The notes under the pieces were generated by a model. The model did not search any database. It saw nothing but the letters and a program-made list of their open reading frames with translations, and was not told where the DNA came from. This document shows, one piece after another, positions 42,491-54,001 of a DNA stretch of 64,000 bases; the stretch's first letter is position 1; every line of letters begins with the position of its first letter. The translations under genes and the position numbers were made by a program. Where the stretch lies: positions 3,782,001 to 3,846,000 of the forward strand of contig CP085832.1 in the NCBI GenBank assembly GCA_020809705.1, given 5' to 3'. This DNA comes from Calonectria ilicicola. Its lineage: Eukaryota; Ascomycota; Sordariomycetes; Hypocreales; Nectriaceae.

Positions 42491-44083
42491 CTAGTCCCAA
42501 TTTGGGGTCAATCTATGATAGAGGTCCCGAATGCTTTCGCTTTCTTCCTTGCCTAAATTTGTCCGACTGGGAGCCGACTCGATATCTTGGTCCATTTCCG
42601 GGTGTCTACTTTGTGTTGACGTGCTCGGCTTTTCTGCAATGACCTCTGCCGACCAATTGACAGTTCGACCAGTATTCTGTTCGGTTTTTGATCGTAGAGG
42701 ATCGACGATAGCAGGTCTTAACTTATTTTTATCAGCAGTTCTTGCAGAAGGTTTGGCGCCAAACTTTGATGTGGGGTCAGGTTTCGATTGCCTATCCAGC
42801 TCTTCCAAGCTCGGGCCTTGAACCACACTTCCTGCGTAACCGCGCGTTCCAGCCTCATCATATCGTTCTTTATCATACGGCCAAACATTGCCCGCCCACC
42901 ATTCTTTCTCTTTATCTTTGAGCTCACCTGGAAAGAACTCATCCCGCAAGGACTGTCCCCATCTTATCTTCTTGTCAAAATCTTGGTTTAATTCTCTTAA
43001 TGTACAGTGGAGGTCCATTAACCCATCCATCACCTTCCGCCGTTCGATAGTTACGACATGAGATAGAGGTAGGTTGCGGGAGGCTGATGGTCGTTCAATG
43101 GCGGCCAGGATTCCATTCTGAAACATGCCTATGGTCCCCACGGCAAGGAGATACCACGTGTTGGACTTGACAGATGCAACAGTGACAAGTAACATGAGCG
43201 ACAGCACTGACTGTATGGTCACATTAACCAGAGTAAAAATGAACCCAAGTGGCAAACCGAATACGTCTTTTGACTTTTTAAGCATCGACCCAGTTCGCCG
43301 CAGTTTAGGCTTCCCATCAGATCCATTAAAGGGCAATGCAAACACCTTTGAGAATTTTTGCCACGGTCTTCCGTTGCGAGGCGTATCGCCAACAGCAAGC
43401 TCCTCCAAGTTTAAACAGTTGCCTTTGCCTATTATAACCATTATGTCTTGAGAGCCATTCCCAGAGGTGAGGGCAAACGTAAAGTCTGCATGCTGTCTGT
43501 TTGGCAGCTTCTCGGCTGTCCACTGTGGGAGAGCCCCATGAAACAAAACAAGCAACATTCCAGTGCCTGTGATGAGCATAACGGTCCAGTCTCGGTGAAG
43601 TATTATCGGAATCGAGGCAACTGCAAACTGGGATATAATAAAGAATATCCCAAATATGTGTAGCCAACCATAAGAGAATGTTGTCCAACTGTCTTGTCTA
43701 GGTCTTTCACATGCCTCGAAAATAGCAATGCGTATGCCGTCGTCATGCTCTGACTTACGCGAGCCCACTGCGATTTTATCACGCAGAATGCGACCCAGAA
43801 CCCAGTTTTTATTCTCGCGCATATAGCCAGAATTCAAATTAAACACCTTTACTGGATAGTCTGGCTCCGGCAATAGTCGACCGTCTCCCAACACGCCGAT
43901 AAGACAGATGAAGGAGTATGAGACCCATCCAAACGAGAAACATACAGGCGTGAGCAGAGTTCCTGTTGCTTGTGCCAAGGCTGTGCGAACTACGTCGCCA
44001 CCTATGATCATCAAAACAGCTGACACGTCGCTAGGGTTCAGCCATTGAGTACGGAGCTCTGTGACAGAGTCAACCAAGCCCAT
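42491..44083 (-). CDS. Multi-pass membrane protein of an uncharacterised fungal family
   Basis: Single exon, 530 residues from the ATG at 44083 (MGLVDSVTELRTQWLNPSDV), chosen because it matches the usual N-terminus of the family as I remember it. The frame stays open upstream to 44212, but those residues are AT-rich and leader-like. About six hydrophobic spans: VSAVLMIIGGDVVRTALAQ, CFSFGWVSYSFICLIGVLG, IFGIFFIISQFAVASIPIIL, MLITGTGMLLVLFHGALPQ, FIFTLVNVTIQSVLSLMLLV and WYLLAVGTIGMFQNGILAAI. The C-terminal ~150 residues are hydrophilic with a charged Lys/Glu-rich tail. Related genes are numerous in Helotiales-type genomes and often lie near HET or NLR genes. No biochemical role is known to me. 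It converges on the HET gene. Confidence 0.8.
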   Translation of the reverse strand: MGLVDSVTELRTQWLNPSDVSAVLMIIGGDVVRTALAQATGTLLTPVCFSFGWVSYSFICLIGVLGDGRLLPEPDYPVKVFNLNSGYMRENKNWVLGRILRDKIAVGSRKSEHDDGIRIAIFEACERPRQDSWTTFSYGWLHIFGIFFIISQFAVASIPIILHRDWTVMLITGTGMLLVLFHGALPQWTAEKLPNRQHADFTFALTSGNGSQDIMVIIGKGNCLNLEELAVGDTPRNGRPWQKFSKVFALPFNGSDGKPKLRRTGSMLKKSKDVFGLPLGFIFTLVNVTIQSVLSLMLLVTVASVKSNTWYLLAVGTIGMFQNGILAAIERPSASRNLPLSHVVTIERRKVMDGLMDLHCTLRELNQDFDKKIRWGQSLRDEFFPGELKDKEKEWWAGNVWPYDKERYDEAGTRGYAGSVVQGPSLEELDRQSKPDPTSKFGAKPSARTADKNKLRPAIVDPLRSKTEQNTGRTVNWSAEVIAEKPSTSTQSRHPEMDQDIESAPSRTNLGKEESESIRDLYHRLTPNWD

Positions 44084-47000
44084 CTTCGAGTGAGATATTT
44101 TACCCAAAGGTGCCAAATGCCGACTATTTAGAGCAGAAATGTTTTGAATATAGCAGAACAACAAAATAAATGACAAGATAAAGAAACAATATTTTTCGAG
44201 TAGGCAGCACAATGATTAACTCAGTATCGTTGAAGGTAGGACACATTCAGCGTCATAGATTAAGAAAGAAATCGACGATCGATGACGAAAGGTTTTCCAT
44301 TTTGGGGCTGACAGCGGGGTATGTCTCATTTAAATCGCTCTTGCGGGCTCATCGCCAGTTGTGATTTTATTGGATGTTGGCTGCAGCCGAATCACGCCGT
44401 ATTTGGATGAATTTCAGCCTGCCGAAAAGCCACCACACCACCCTCACAGGTCAGCGTGTCTCACCCCCACCGTGTGACCTTTGTTGCCTATTTGCACTGT
44501 CAGGCGATATTGTGTGGCTGAGAGCCCCGAGTTCAAAGTCGTGCACGGTATTCCCATCATGAGGGCAATCAAGGGGCATAGCCAAAGCGAAAAATCAGTT
44601 TGTACAGCTGACCTTTTCTGACACGTTCGCCACGGCATGCGTTCAGTCATTTTCTGCGGCTGACAGCCCAATTCAACAATGCCACGTTTCGTATTTTCTG
44701 TTGGTTGTGTTGTTTAATTGTGATTTGACTGAGTTTTATGATCGTGCCCTCTTATTAGCTGTTATCCGCACCGGTAATCACGAGCATTGTGGTTATTGAC
44801 TTATCTTTTGGCCTAACCGGCTAATCGACGTAATGGGAAGTGCGGATCCTTACACTGAGCGACATCGTATTCTTGTGAACATGAGTCAGGTAGCACTCAG
44901 GCGATTTGTTAAGTTGCTCAATCCCTCCTTCATGAATGCAAGATCCCCATCTTCACCTTCTTTGTAATGCTTGTTTGAATGTCAGAAGAGGGCTACTAGT
45001 CGAAATACCAGTGCTAAGGTGAACAACTTACGGGTTTTGGTTCTACTCGAATTATTTTGTTTCCGGCCTTCCTTTCGCCTCTCCACACAGCTTCAACAGC
45101 TCAGCCATGATACACAGCCTAGTGACTCATGCTGTAAATATATTTAGTTGCCCGTTGAATTAAGGCATCTAGTTTTGACCGATCTTGAAATTCAGGGGTA
45201 AATTGTCCTGTATTTGTATTTTGTTCTCCAAAAAGGCAAGTGACGGATTCCACTATGGACGGTTTGCCAGAATTATTAGAGCCATAGGTGTAATTTGAAT
45301 GTGTTTGTTTATACGCAAATACCCCTCGTGTCTTAAAGAACCCAGGCCAGTCTAGCCATCCAATCTTGTCTACTCAGAAATAGCACAGCTAATTCAACAA
45401 ACCACAGGCTTACTCAAACTTGACTTCCAGATAAATAATTTATTTATATTATAAATCCATCCGATCGCTGCTGCCTTTGATCTAATCGAAGTAAATAGCT
45501 TTTCATAGATTATTTCGATCATTTCAATACTGAAAAAGTCATTCTTTCAAATCGCCCTGGGTTAATATAATGTAACAGGGCGACACTTGATAAGATAGTC
45601 AGGCAGAGTAAACGCAGGTTCCTATTGAATACGAGACTAAAGCTTGATCCTTCTTCCTTCTAGCTATTCCTCTTGCTTTTAATAGAGGCTGAAAAGGCTA
45701 CTATGTCCTGTTATGCCTGCAGGGCCCGGGCCCTGCTGTCTTAGACCTCAAGGGATGAGGCTATCCCTTCGGTTGGGGGAGCCTACGTTACATATAATCA
45801 TTTAGATAGTATTTAACACACTGCTTGTAAAAGTTAAAGATCCCCGGCCCTAGACTGATCTCGTCGTTGAACCCTCTATTAATTTCAATAGAAAGACACT
45901 GAGCCATCACTACTGACTAATAGAAGAGTGCGATTTCTCGTTCAGTGCTTCAAACGTTTGTGGGTATTCCGTGTATTCATTATTCCACAGGAAGTATGCG
46001 CCAGTCTAACGAACCAGAACATTCTTTATTCTCTGCCTCTAAACACCTCTATCATAACACTATTTTCTCCATAAACAATTGAATAACCTCTGTGCTCATA
46101 TACATCATCCGGCTGCAAAAGCTTGATTTCCCCAACTCACATTGCACCATGAAGGGCAGCTCAAATTCGTGACGGACTGTGGTAAGGTCAGAAATCTGAT
46201 ATTTTTCACAATCCTTCCAAGTACTCTTGAAAAAATGCAATACACCTACACAGTCGTCACCCATATTTACCTTACTTGCTATATACATGGGATTTGCTTT
46301 CAGGTGTTTTACTCTAGCGTGTGTAGGCCCTGCTCTATTGCACGTTGAACTTGTTAGCCGATGCATTACTTTCGAATGCTAGGGCTATTTTCCCCCCTAG
46401 CGAATTTACATCAATGAAAAGAAATAATAGCATGGCAACATAGGTAGGCGCATTCACAAGTTAGCACGGTGAAACGATTGTGGATTTTTTCTGTTAAAGG
46501 TCAACCTTGTCTTAGTACGTACCCGTACTGCTGACTATGTTTCCTTTAGGCAACCTCCGTACCAATCTGGATCTTTTGTACACGCCATTGAATGGTCAAT
46601 ACCCGTATTAAATTATTACCCGATTACCCTGCAGCTCATTAGTGGCTCAAATCAATTACAAGAATGCCGACCACATAAGCTTACGCTCCCATGAAGTGAT
46701 GATCAATTGATCAAAGTCGAATATTCAATTCAAAAAATTTATCGTGCCCAGGAAATGAATCAGAAATCTCCACGTCCACTATCTAGCACACTAGCCGATG
46801 GGGTCGATGTCTGGTTCATATCCCAGCTTCGCTAGAAGAACATGAGCGGCTCCTTAAAAATCAAACTCAATTTTGACGAAATAACAAAAGAAAAGGAACG
46901 GAGGCCCCCGATTTAGAGGCACACGCGGCTTATCTAAAATGTGACATGTCTCGTAGTTACAGTCATATTTACCCTTCTATGTATGACTCATTCCTTGGAA

Positions 47001-47298
47001 AGATTGAGAGTCGGCTATCGCCGCATTTCTACACCGCGGTTGATCGACATCGATCTCGGTTATCTCCAGCACTTGGGACCATCGGAGCTTGTAGATATGG
47101 TTTCCAGCACAGTGGCTGACATAAAATAGGAGAGTGGAAATCAGAGGTCACCCAACATCCCCTTGTATGAGCTATACATCCAAATTGGACACACGAATGC
47201 TTGCAAGTTTGATGGTTGTATGAGAATACTAAATTGAAAGTAAATAAAGTAGCCGTAAGGAACAATTCACTCTCATATTAAATCGCCATTTAATACCG
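44084..47298. other. Gene-poor stretch of 3.2 kb
   Basis: No coding region, RNA gene or transposon could be supported. It is AT-rich overall with one GC-rich perfect palindrome at 45719-45736. Short frames such as 46052-46366 lack motifs. Confidence 0.45.
45719..45736. repeat. 18-base perfect GC palindrome
   Basis: GCAGGGCCCGGGCCCTGC reads the same on both strands. It stands out in an AT-rich, gene-free stretch. No flanking target duplication was recognised. Confidence 0.85.
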
Positions 47299-49189
47299 CT
47301 ATAGGCGGCTGTCAACCTTCTTCTCCGCCTTTTTATGGTAAATTGTCTGCAAGTTGCAGTACGCCTTCAAACCGGCAATGCCTAGTTCTGAGCCAATTCC
47401 ACTCCACTTGTGCCCACAAAATGAGGCGTCGGGCTGTAGCTCAAGATGAGTGTTAATCCATACATTGCCTGCTTGCAGCTGCCTTGATATCCGTGTGGCT
47501 TGTTCTGTGTCTCGTGTCCAGACTGAAGCTCCAAGACCCACATCGCAATTATTGGCACGTTTAATCACATCTTTTTCATCGGTCCACTGAAGTACGGGGA
47601 AGACGGGGCCTGCAAGTGAATTAGTCCCGTGTGTCTTTTGCAAAATTAGGGTCGCTCACCGAATTGTTCGTCCTTGACAATGATTGAATCATCAGAAGGA
47701 TTCTCAATCACCACTGGCTGAATGAAATAGCCTTTTTCATTCTTGTTGTTCACAATATTTCCGGTTGCAACTTTCACATTCTCCTCCTTTAGAGACGATA
47801 AGATCCCTTGAACGCGATTGAATTGCATGATGTTCTGAAGAGGGCCCAACGAAACTTCATCTAAGCCATTTCCTACCTTCATAGACTTGACGGCTCGGAC
47901 AATTTCAGCAAGGAACCTGTCATAAATGTCTTTGTGTACGTAAATACGTTTAATAGCAATGCAAACCTGACCGGAATTAAACAGTGCTAAAGCAGCCACC
48001 TTGTGGATTGTTAGCTATGCAATTGTTTCTTATCAATATGCTGTTTTTACCTGGGCAGCAACCGATGGAATATCAACATCGGCACAAATAATGGCTGGAT
48101 CATTACCACCCCTAAAATGGGTCAGAGATGAACGCATGCACTAATGACAATTTACTTGACTTACAGCTCGAGCGTCACCCTCTTCAAAGTTTTGGCGCAG
48201 CTTTCCATAACCCTCTTGCCAGTTGCGACGGATCCGGTAAAGCTGACCTTGTCTATGCCAGGGTGTGCGGTCAGACGGGGTCCGAGACTATCGTCACCGC
48301 TTAGAGCTTGGACGACTCCAGGAGGGAAATACTGTGTTGCAAGTTCGGCAAGCTTGAGTCCACAGTAAGGGGTAAATGGCCTAGCAAAAATAAGCAAATA
48401 TGACATGACATGAGTGGCTGGCTTACGAGGGCTTGATAATAATCGGACTTCCCGCAATCAAGGCTGGTGCTAGTTTAAAGGACGCTGGGACATCGAGATT
48501 AGACAGCTTTCCGATCCCATCAAAAGTTGGATCCCACCTAAGCTAATTGGAACTATGGAAGTTAGCGCACATCTTGTGAGACATACATATAACCTACTTA
48601 CAATTCCACGGAATGATTCCGACCGAAACGCCTACATGGTGGATGGTCAATCTCGGAATTGCCGGAGAGCCATGCAATTTCAAACTAACCAACTGGTACA
48701 TATCTGGTAATCACATGGCGATCTGGAGTGTCTTGAACTGTTTCCTCGGGGAAAGGAAGCTTAATCATCCCCTTGAATATCGCGACAGCTTGCGCAACCT
48801 CGCCTTGGGCGGTAGCTAGCTGGGTTGTTTCAGAATTGCTTTTTTAATGACCATTAATAATCCATGATTTTTTGACATACCGGCTTCCCCTGTTCCAAAA
48901 CCAGCATCTTAGCAAAAGCGTCAGCATTCTCAGCCAAGGCATCAGCATAGCGGTTCACTGCGGCTTGACGTTCGACCAATGGTATGCTAGCCCATCCGGG
49001 AAGTGCCTCTTTTGCGGCAGCCACAGCGTCGTCAATCTGTTCAGCGGTACTAATCGGAACTGGGGGCAGTGCCTCAAGCGTCGCTGGGTTGATGCCATGC
49101 CGAGTTTTTTCGGATGCAATCAGCTTACCGCCAATTACATTTTGAAAAGTGTCAAAGCTGATGATCGACATGACTGGCTGACTCGGCAC
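47299..49189 (-). CDS. NAD(P)-dependent aldehyde dehydrogenase
   Basis: Nine exons: 48881-49189, 48690-48819, 48602-48631, 48538-48552, 48427-48484, 48165-48380, 48051-48111, 47660-47999 and 47299-47609, 489 residues, fully in phase. Family marks are IIPWNFPISLA (the Asn of PWN), SFTGS, the general base Glu in VTLELGGNDP, the nucleophile Cys in FNSGQVCIAIKR, and GYFIQPVV, EQFGPVFPVL and NVWINTH towards the end. The SGQVC box has CI where many relatives have CT or CM. The enzyme oxidises an aldehyde to the acid in the cytosol. A 15-base exon (48538-48552) is required to give PWNFPISLAS. An ADH gene starts 588 bases away on the opposite strand, suggesting co-regulation and a shared aldehyde intermediate. 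Start may be Met 1 or Met 7. Confidence 0.93.
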
Positions 49190-49777
49190 TATCGGTATAG
49201 TAGTAGTACAGGAATTTTTCAGGTGCGCTCTGCTTGCGTAAGTGCTCGTATTTTCGTATGGTCTCTTTATATACTGTGAGAAACAATTGAATAGACAAAC
49301 TCCTCAACGAAAGTTCGGCTAACTGTATTGCACCCGAGGTTCATTTCCTCATTTGGGATCCAAAACGGGGTCATTGACGATTGTCTGCAGAATGGCGCCC
49401 CATCCTGGTCAATCACAGGCTTCCTTTCTGACTCCGTCCGTACTGACTCGATGCGGGGTTGAGCTCCGCCACACCATCCCGGTTTCAAAGTCGTAGTCCA
49501 GCTCCCGATATGCTCGGCTATTCGCCTGCGGGGCACAAATGGAGACCAGCTGAATCAAAATGCATTGGATGTCTAAGGAAAAGGAAGTTCATGATACGGC
49601 ACCCGTAATTATTAGCAAGGGGGAAGTGATGTGTCCGAAGTAATCCGGTTTGGGGGTCATGCGCGCAATTGCATCGCAAAGCAGTTATATAGAATCACTG
49701 CATGCACTGTCATTTGGGTTTTGTGCCAAAAGACCATCCTTACTCTATATATAAATTATCATAACATTCTTACCAAG
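49190..49777. promoter_or_regulatory. Divergent promoter of the ALDH and ADH genes
   Basis: 588 bases between the two start codons. A TATATATAAA box lies 22-32 bases before the ADH ATG (49746-49755), which is very close for a fungal TATA element. An open frame at 49267-49536 has no motif. No operator could be assigned. Confidence 0.6.
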
Positions 49778-51213
49778 ATGGTTGAAGTCAAAACGACAAG
49801 CTTTACCAATGGCAATGTAAGCATGCCGTGCTCCAACAAGGCAGCTATCTATTCCAAACCAGGAACTCTGGGAACACAGATTGTTGACCTTCCCATTCCA
49901 AAACCCGGCCAAGGCGAAGTTTTGGTTCGCTTGTATGTCCCAAATCATTATTCTTCAGTATTGCTGTCTAATCTTCCAAGGCTCTATTCCGGTGTATGCC
50001 ATACCGATGTTGGCTTTTGTATGAACCACTTTCCGGGCCTCCCGGCTCCGACACCCGCAGGTATGCTTTTTCATACAAAACAAACATTTACTTGTCTTGG
50101 TTCATAATTCTCACAAATATCTTTTTCTTAGGCCAAATCGGCGGTCATGAAGGTACGTCCTGGTTGCTCACATGGAAACTATTTTCTTACACTCGCAGGG
50201 GTCGGAAGAGTTGTTGCGCATGGGCCCGGGGTAGATTTTCCGGCGATTGGATCCAACGTGGGGATCAAGTATGCGGCTTACGCATGTCTTTCTTGTGGTA
50301 AGCACTCTAAATTTGTCACGTATAAATTCCTAGATTTTCTAACTGTTGAAGACCATTGCCTTGAGGGTGGAGAGACCTCGTGTAAAAGCACAAAGATATC
50401 TGGATACTTTACTCCGGGAACGTTTCAGCAATACTGCCTCGCTCCAGCCAACTATGTAACCCCGATTCCAGCGGGTCTGGATCTTGCATCAACTGCACCA
50501 TTGATGTGTGGAGGGGTCACTGTCTACGCTGCGCTGAAAACAGCAGGCCTTCGCGTTGGTGACTGGGTAGGCATCTCCGGAGCTGGCGGTGGCCTAGGCC
50601 ATCTCGCCATTCAATATGCCAAGTATCTTGGTGGAAAAGTCTTGGCAATTGATTCCGGAAACAAGGAGAAACTTTGCCGCAGTCTTGGTGCTGATGAGTT
50701 TGTTGACTTCACAAAATTCAGTGACGATGCAGAAATGGCAACTGAGATCAAAGGTTTGACCAATGGGGGCGCTCGCATCGCGCTTATGTGTGCTGCCAGC
50801 GCAAGGTCCTATTCGCAAGTGATGTCTTGGGTCGGGTTCAGAGGCACGGTGGCTTGTCTAGGTATCCCAGAACAGGACGGAAGCTTGGTCCCTAGCGTCG
50901 CCCAAATGGTGACTCAGGAGCTGCGAGTCATTGGTAGGAACACACTAGTTGATTCTCCGTTTGTAGTATTTTTTTTGCTGACAAAAAGCTAGCCACCAAG
51001 AGTGGAAATCGCCTTGAGGCTAAAGAATGCTTGGAAATTGCGGCACAAGGTGCCATCAAAACACATCATCAAATACGAAGCCTAGAAGATCTTTCTGACG
51101 TAAGTGTTCTCGATGCCCAATCTAGTATTGTTTTTTGTACTGACCCTTTTCAGATTTTCGAAGATCTTGAGCATGGGCGTGTAGAGGGGAGAGTTGTTAT
51201 TGATTTGAGGTGA
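49778..51213 (+). CDS. Zinc-dependent alcohol dehydrogenase (MDR family)
   Basis: Seven exons: 49778-49932, 49981-50060, 50132-50152, 50199-50297, 50352-50933, 50993-51099 and 51154-51213, 367 residues, all in phase. Catalytic-zinc ligands are in YSGVCHTD (Cys) and GGHEG (His); the structural-zinc cysteines are in ACLSCDHC...C, formed across an intron. The Rossmann motif is GISGAGGGLGHLAIQYAK, followed by an Asp (LAIDSG) that selects NAD over NADP. GHEG is in a 21-base micro-exon. The layout matches yeast-type tetrameric ADH1, which interconverts ethanol or other primary alcohols and aldehydes. It faces the ALDH gene across a shared promoter. Codons and splice signals look intact. Confidence 0.93.
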
Positions 51214-52021
51214 ACCTACGGAGAATTACTCCCTGTTAGTCTAGTATAATACAAAGTCTGTATCTTTAATATACTTCAAAGACCCAACCGTTGTCTAAGC
51301 ACGGTCTAGATCATTTGACAGTATGAAATTCCCAAGTTTGATGTCCTTGTGAAAATTAGGTGCTTGTCCCACATGACCTAGTCTTGCATTTGTTTAATCG
51401 ATTCTGATTCATTTGAGATGAATTTGGTAAACCCAAACCCTTTTCCGACTTAGTGTTCTCAAGACTCGGACTTTGATGTTGGCCAGGGTGAATGGAGCGG
51501 CTTGCGTCATTGCTAGGATCTAACCGAAGAATGCAACGCTCTCGAAACGGCCTCACCATACACTGGCCTTTATTGGCCCCCCCCCCCCGCCCCAAATTAA
51601 AGAGGGGATGCTGATAGCGTCGCCTTTCCGTCATCCTCATCTCTGGGGTAGATTCGGCCGGGGTAAATTGTCTGGGGTAGAACCGAGGTCTCCACCCCGC
51701 ATCTCAACGCATTGTCAGAATCATCTGACTCGGCGTTGGGACATGCGCCTACATTCTATTATCTCTCATATGATCCGAATTCTAGATTCAATATCCGTGA
51801 TGACAAAAAATACGAGGCTGAGTGCCCTGAAACGCAGGATAACCAAGTCCGATATCCTGACTCTGGAGGGCTGACTGCGTTGGTGTATTCGAGGCAGCAT
51901 CAACAACTGAAGTGAATCATGTTATGCTGATCTAGATTTAGACTTCTGTAGAAAAGTACTTATTGAAGACATTTAACAATTCTTTTCGATCATTGTGTAT
52001 CATTGAACTTTGTCCGTCAAT
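51214..52021. other. Intergenic with poly-C tract
   Basis: 3' flank of the ADH gene and 5' flank of the P450. A C12-G-C4 tract lies at 51577-51593. The short frame 51608-51874 lacks motifs. Confidence 0.5.
51577..51593 (+). repeat. Poly-C tract
   Basis: Twelve C's, one G and four C's. Length may be uncertain in the assembly. Confidence 0.85.
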
Positions 52022-54001
52022 ATGGAATTATTACCTCTTATTTTGCAGGGGAACACGAGGTTCGCCGTGAGTTATGCCTTTGGCATTCTCCTCCATGCCG
52101 CAGCGTTCTGCCATGGAGAATGGGATCTCTATACCACCAAACTTTTAACAGTCGCAGCATTGTTTCAGTTTGCTCTGACATATGGTTTCATGCAATATAG
52201 CCTTGGTGAATCACCAAGTCTTATGGAAGCATACTTGTCAGCAGCTCTGATCCTGTCTTCAATCTTCATGGGCATTTTTTCTAGCATGCTTTTCTATAGA
52301 GCGTGGTTCCACAGATTAAGGAGATTCCCGGGGCCGTTTATGGCCCGCCTTTCCAATTTTTATGTTACCTCCCTTTCTATCAAAAAGTTCCATCTTTATG
52401 AGGAAGTTCAGCAACTTCACGCCAAGTATGGAGACATTGTTCGGCTCGGTAAGTTTTATTCTAGAATCCGGTTTGAATCCACACCAACTTACCATCTCAG
52501 GGCCTTCCGAGTTATCCATCTGCGACCCACAGGCTGTTAATCTCATTTATTCCAACACATCACCGTGTACGAAAGGTCCTTGGTATAATATATTGTATCC
52601 AGTATTATCTTTGCATATGATCCGCGATAACAAGCTTCATGCCCAAAGAAGAAAAACTTGGGACAAGGGATTTAGCTCGAAAGGTGAGTTCCGAGCAAAG
52701 GCCAGTAAAGGGGTAGAATTAATTCTGATGGGATCTAGCTCTGCGTGATTATGAACCTCGAGTCGTACAATATACTCAGCAACTACTAAAGAAAATTGAC
52801 CAAATGGAAGGTTCACCTTTGGATGCATCCACCTGGTTTAATTTTTATAGCTTTGATGTCATGGGCGACCTTGCCTTTGGGAAAAGTTTCAATATGCTTA
52901 AGGAAGGCATTAAGCATTACTATATGGAAACAGTACATGCAAATATGTTGGCTGTCAGTGCCTTCAGCCACCTTGTATGGATCTTTCCTTTATTTAAGGA
53001 AATCCCTGGTCTCAATTATGAACACCTCAAATTACAAAACTGGATTTCAGCGCAGGTTAAAGAGAGAGTCAAGGTAAGTTCGACCATCCAAACTTATTCA
53101 TGCAGCTAACATCAGGACAGAATAAACCCAATATGCCAGATGTTTTTTCCTGGATTCTTGGCGACTATGATAAACTTGAAAATCCAACAAAACAAGATAC
53201 CATCAATCTTCACGGTGACGCTCATTTAATTGTAGTGGCGGGAAGGCAAGTACTTCTAATCAGCGCCGATAATGGCATCTACTAACTAATTGTCAGTGAT
53301 ACGACTGCTGCATCGCTGACATGTCTCTTTTTTGAACTCGCCACAAATCCTGAAATCTGCCGTCAGTTGCAAAAGGAAATTGATGAATATTTTCAAGGAG
53401 AAAACAATACCGTAGATCATCTCAGCTTATCCAAACTCAAATATCTCCAGGCTTGCATTGATGAGTCGCTTCGACTTCATCCCCCAGTTCCTTCTGGTTT
53501 ACAGAGAATGACTCCTAAGGAGGGATTGCAAATTGGAGATACATTTATTCCAGGTAACACTATTGTACAAGTACCTTCATACACTCTAAACCGCGGTAAG
53601 TTTACAAAATTGAGCGGAAACTGAAGAGTTGTCTAACTGTCGACAGACGAAAGATTATATAACCGACCAAATGAATTTATTCCCGAGCGATGGACCACAA
53701 AGCCTGAATTGACCATCGACCAGTCTACTTTCAATCCATTTTCGTTTGGTATGTCATCAACTCAGGTCGCAGAATGTCTCAGACAGCACTGACGTCAGCC
53801 ATTCTAGGTCGTTACTCTTGTGTCGGTAAGCAATTGGGGTTAATGGAGCTTCGATACGTCACGAGTCACATTTTATCCCGGTATGATGTTGCGCTCGCCC
53901 CAGGATGTACTGGGGAGAGCTTTCTGGGCGGGTTAAAGGATGGATTTACATTGGCATCGCCAGGTCTCAATTTGATCTTTCGGAAACGTACAGATATCTA
54001 A
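52022..54001 (+). CDS. Cytochrome P450 monooxygenase, membrane-bound
   Basis: Seven exons: 52022-52448, 52501-52683, 52739-53073, 53121-53245, 53297-53595, 53647-53748 and 53808-54001, 554 residues, in phase throughout. Three hydrophobic N-terminal spans end in RRFPGP, the proline hinge. The I-helix motif AGSDTT (~355-360) is formed across a GC-AG intron. ExxR is ESLR (~413-416), then PERW, and the haem loop FNPFSFGGRYSCVG with the Cys ligand at ~495. The N-terminal triple span and the region EEVQQLHAKYGDIVRLGPSELSI resemble fungal benzoate-4-hydroxylase/tryprostatin-hydroxylase-like P450s, acting in the ER on secondary metabolites or aromatic compounds. Substrate is unknown. A bZIP gene follows on the same strand and ADH lies before it, which suggests a small catabolic or biosynthetic group. 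Confidence 0.94.
53246..53296 (+). other. GC-AG intron inside the P450 I-helix
   Basis: The exon ends GGAAG and the intron starts GCAAGT. A nearby GT (GTACTT) cannot be used in phase. Branch site ACTAACTAA and TGTCAG acceptor are strong. Splicing yields the family motif AGSDTT. Confidence 0.8.

Noticed and set aside
49267..49536. Minus-strand frame of 89 codons in the ALDH/ADH promoter
   Set aside because: No motif, and it lies directly upstream of two well-defined genes; more likely promoter DNA.
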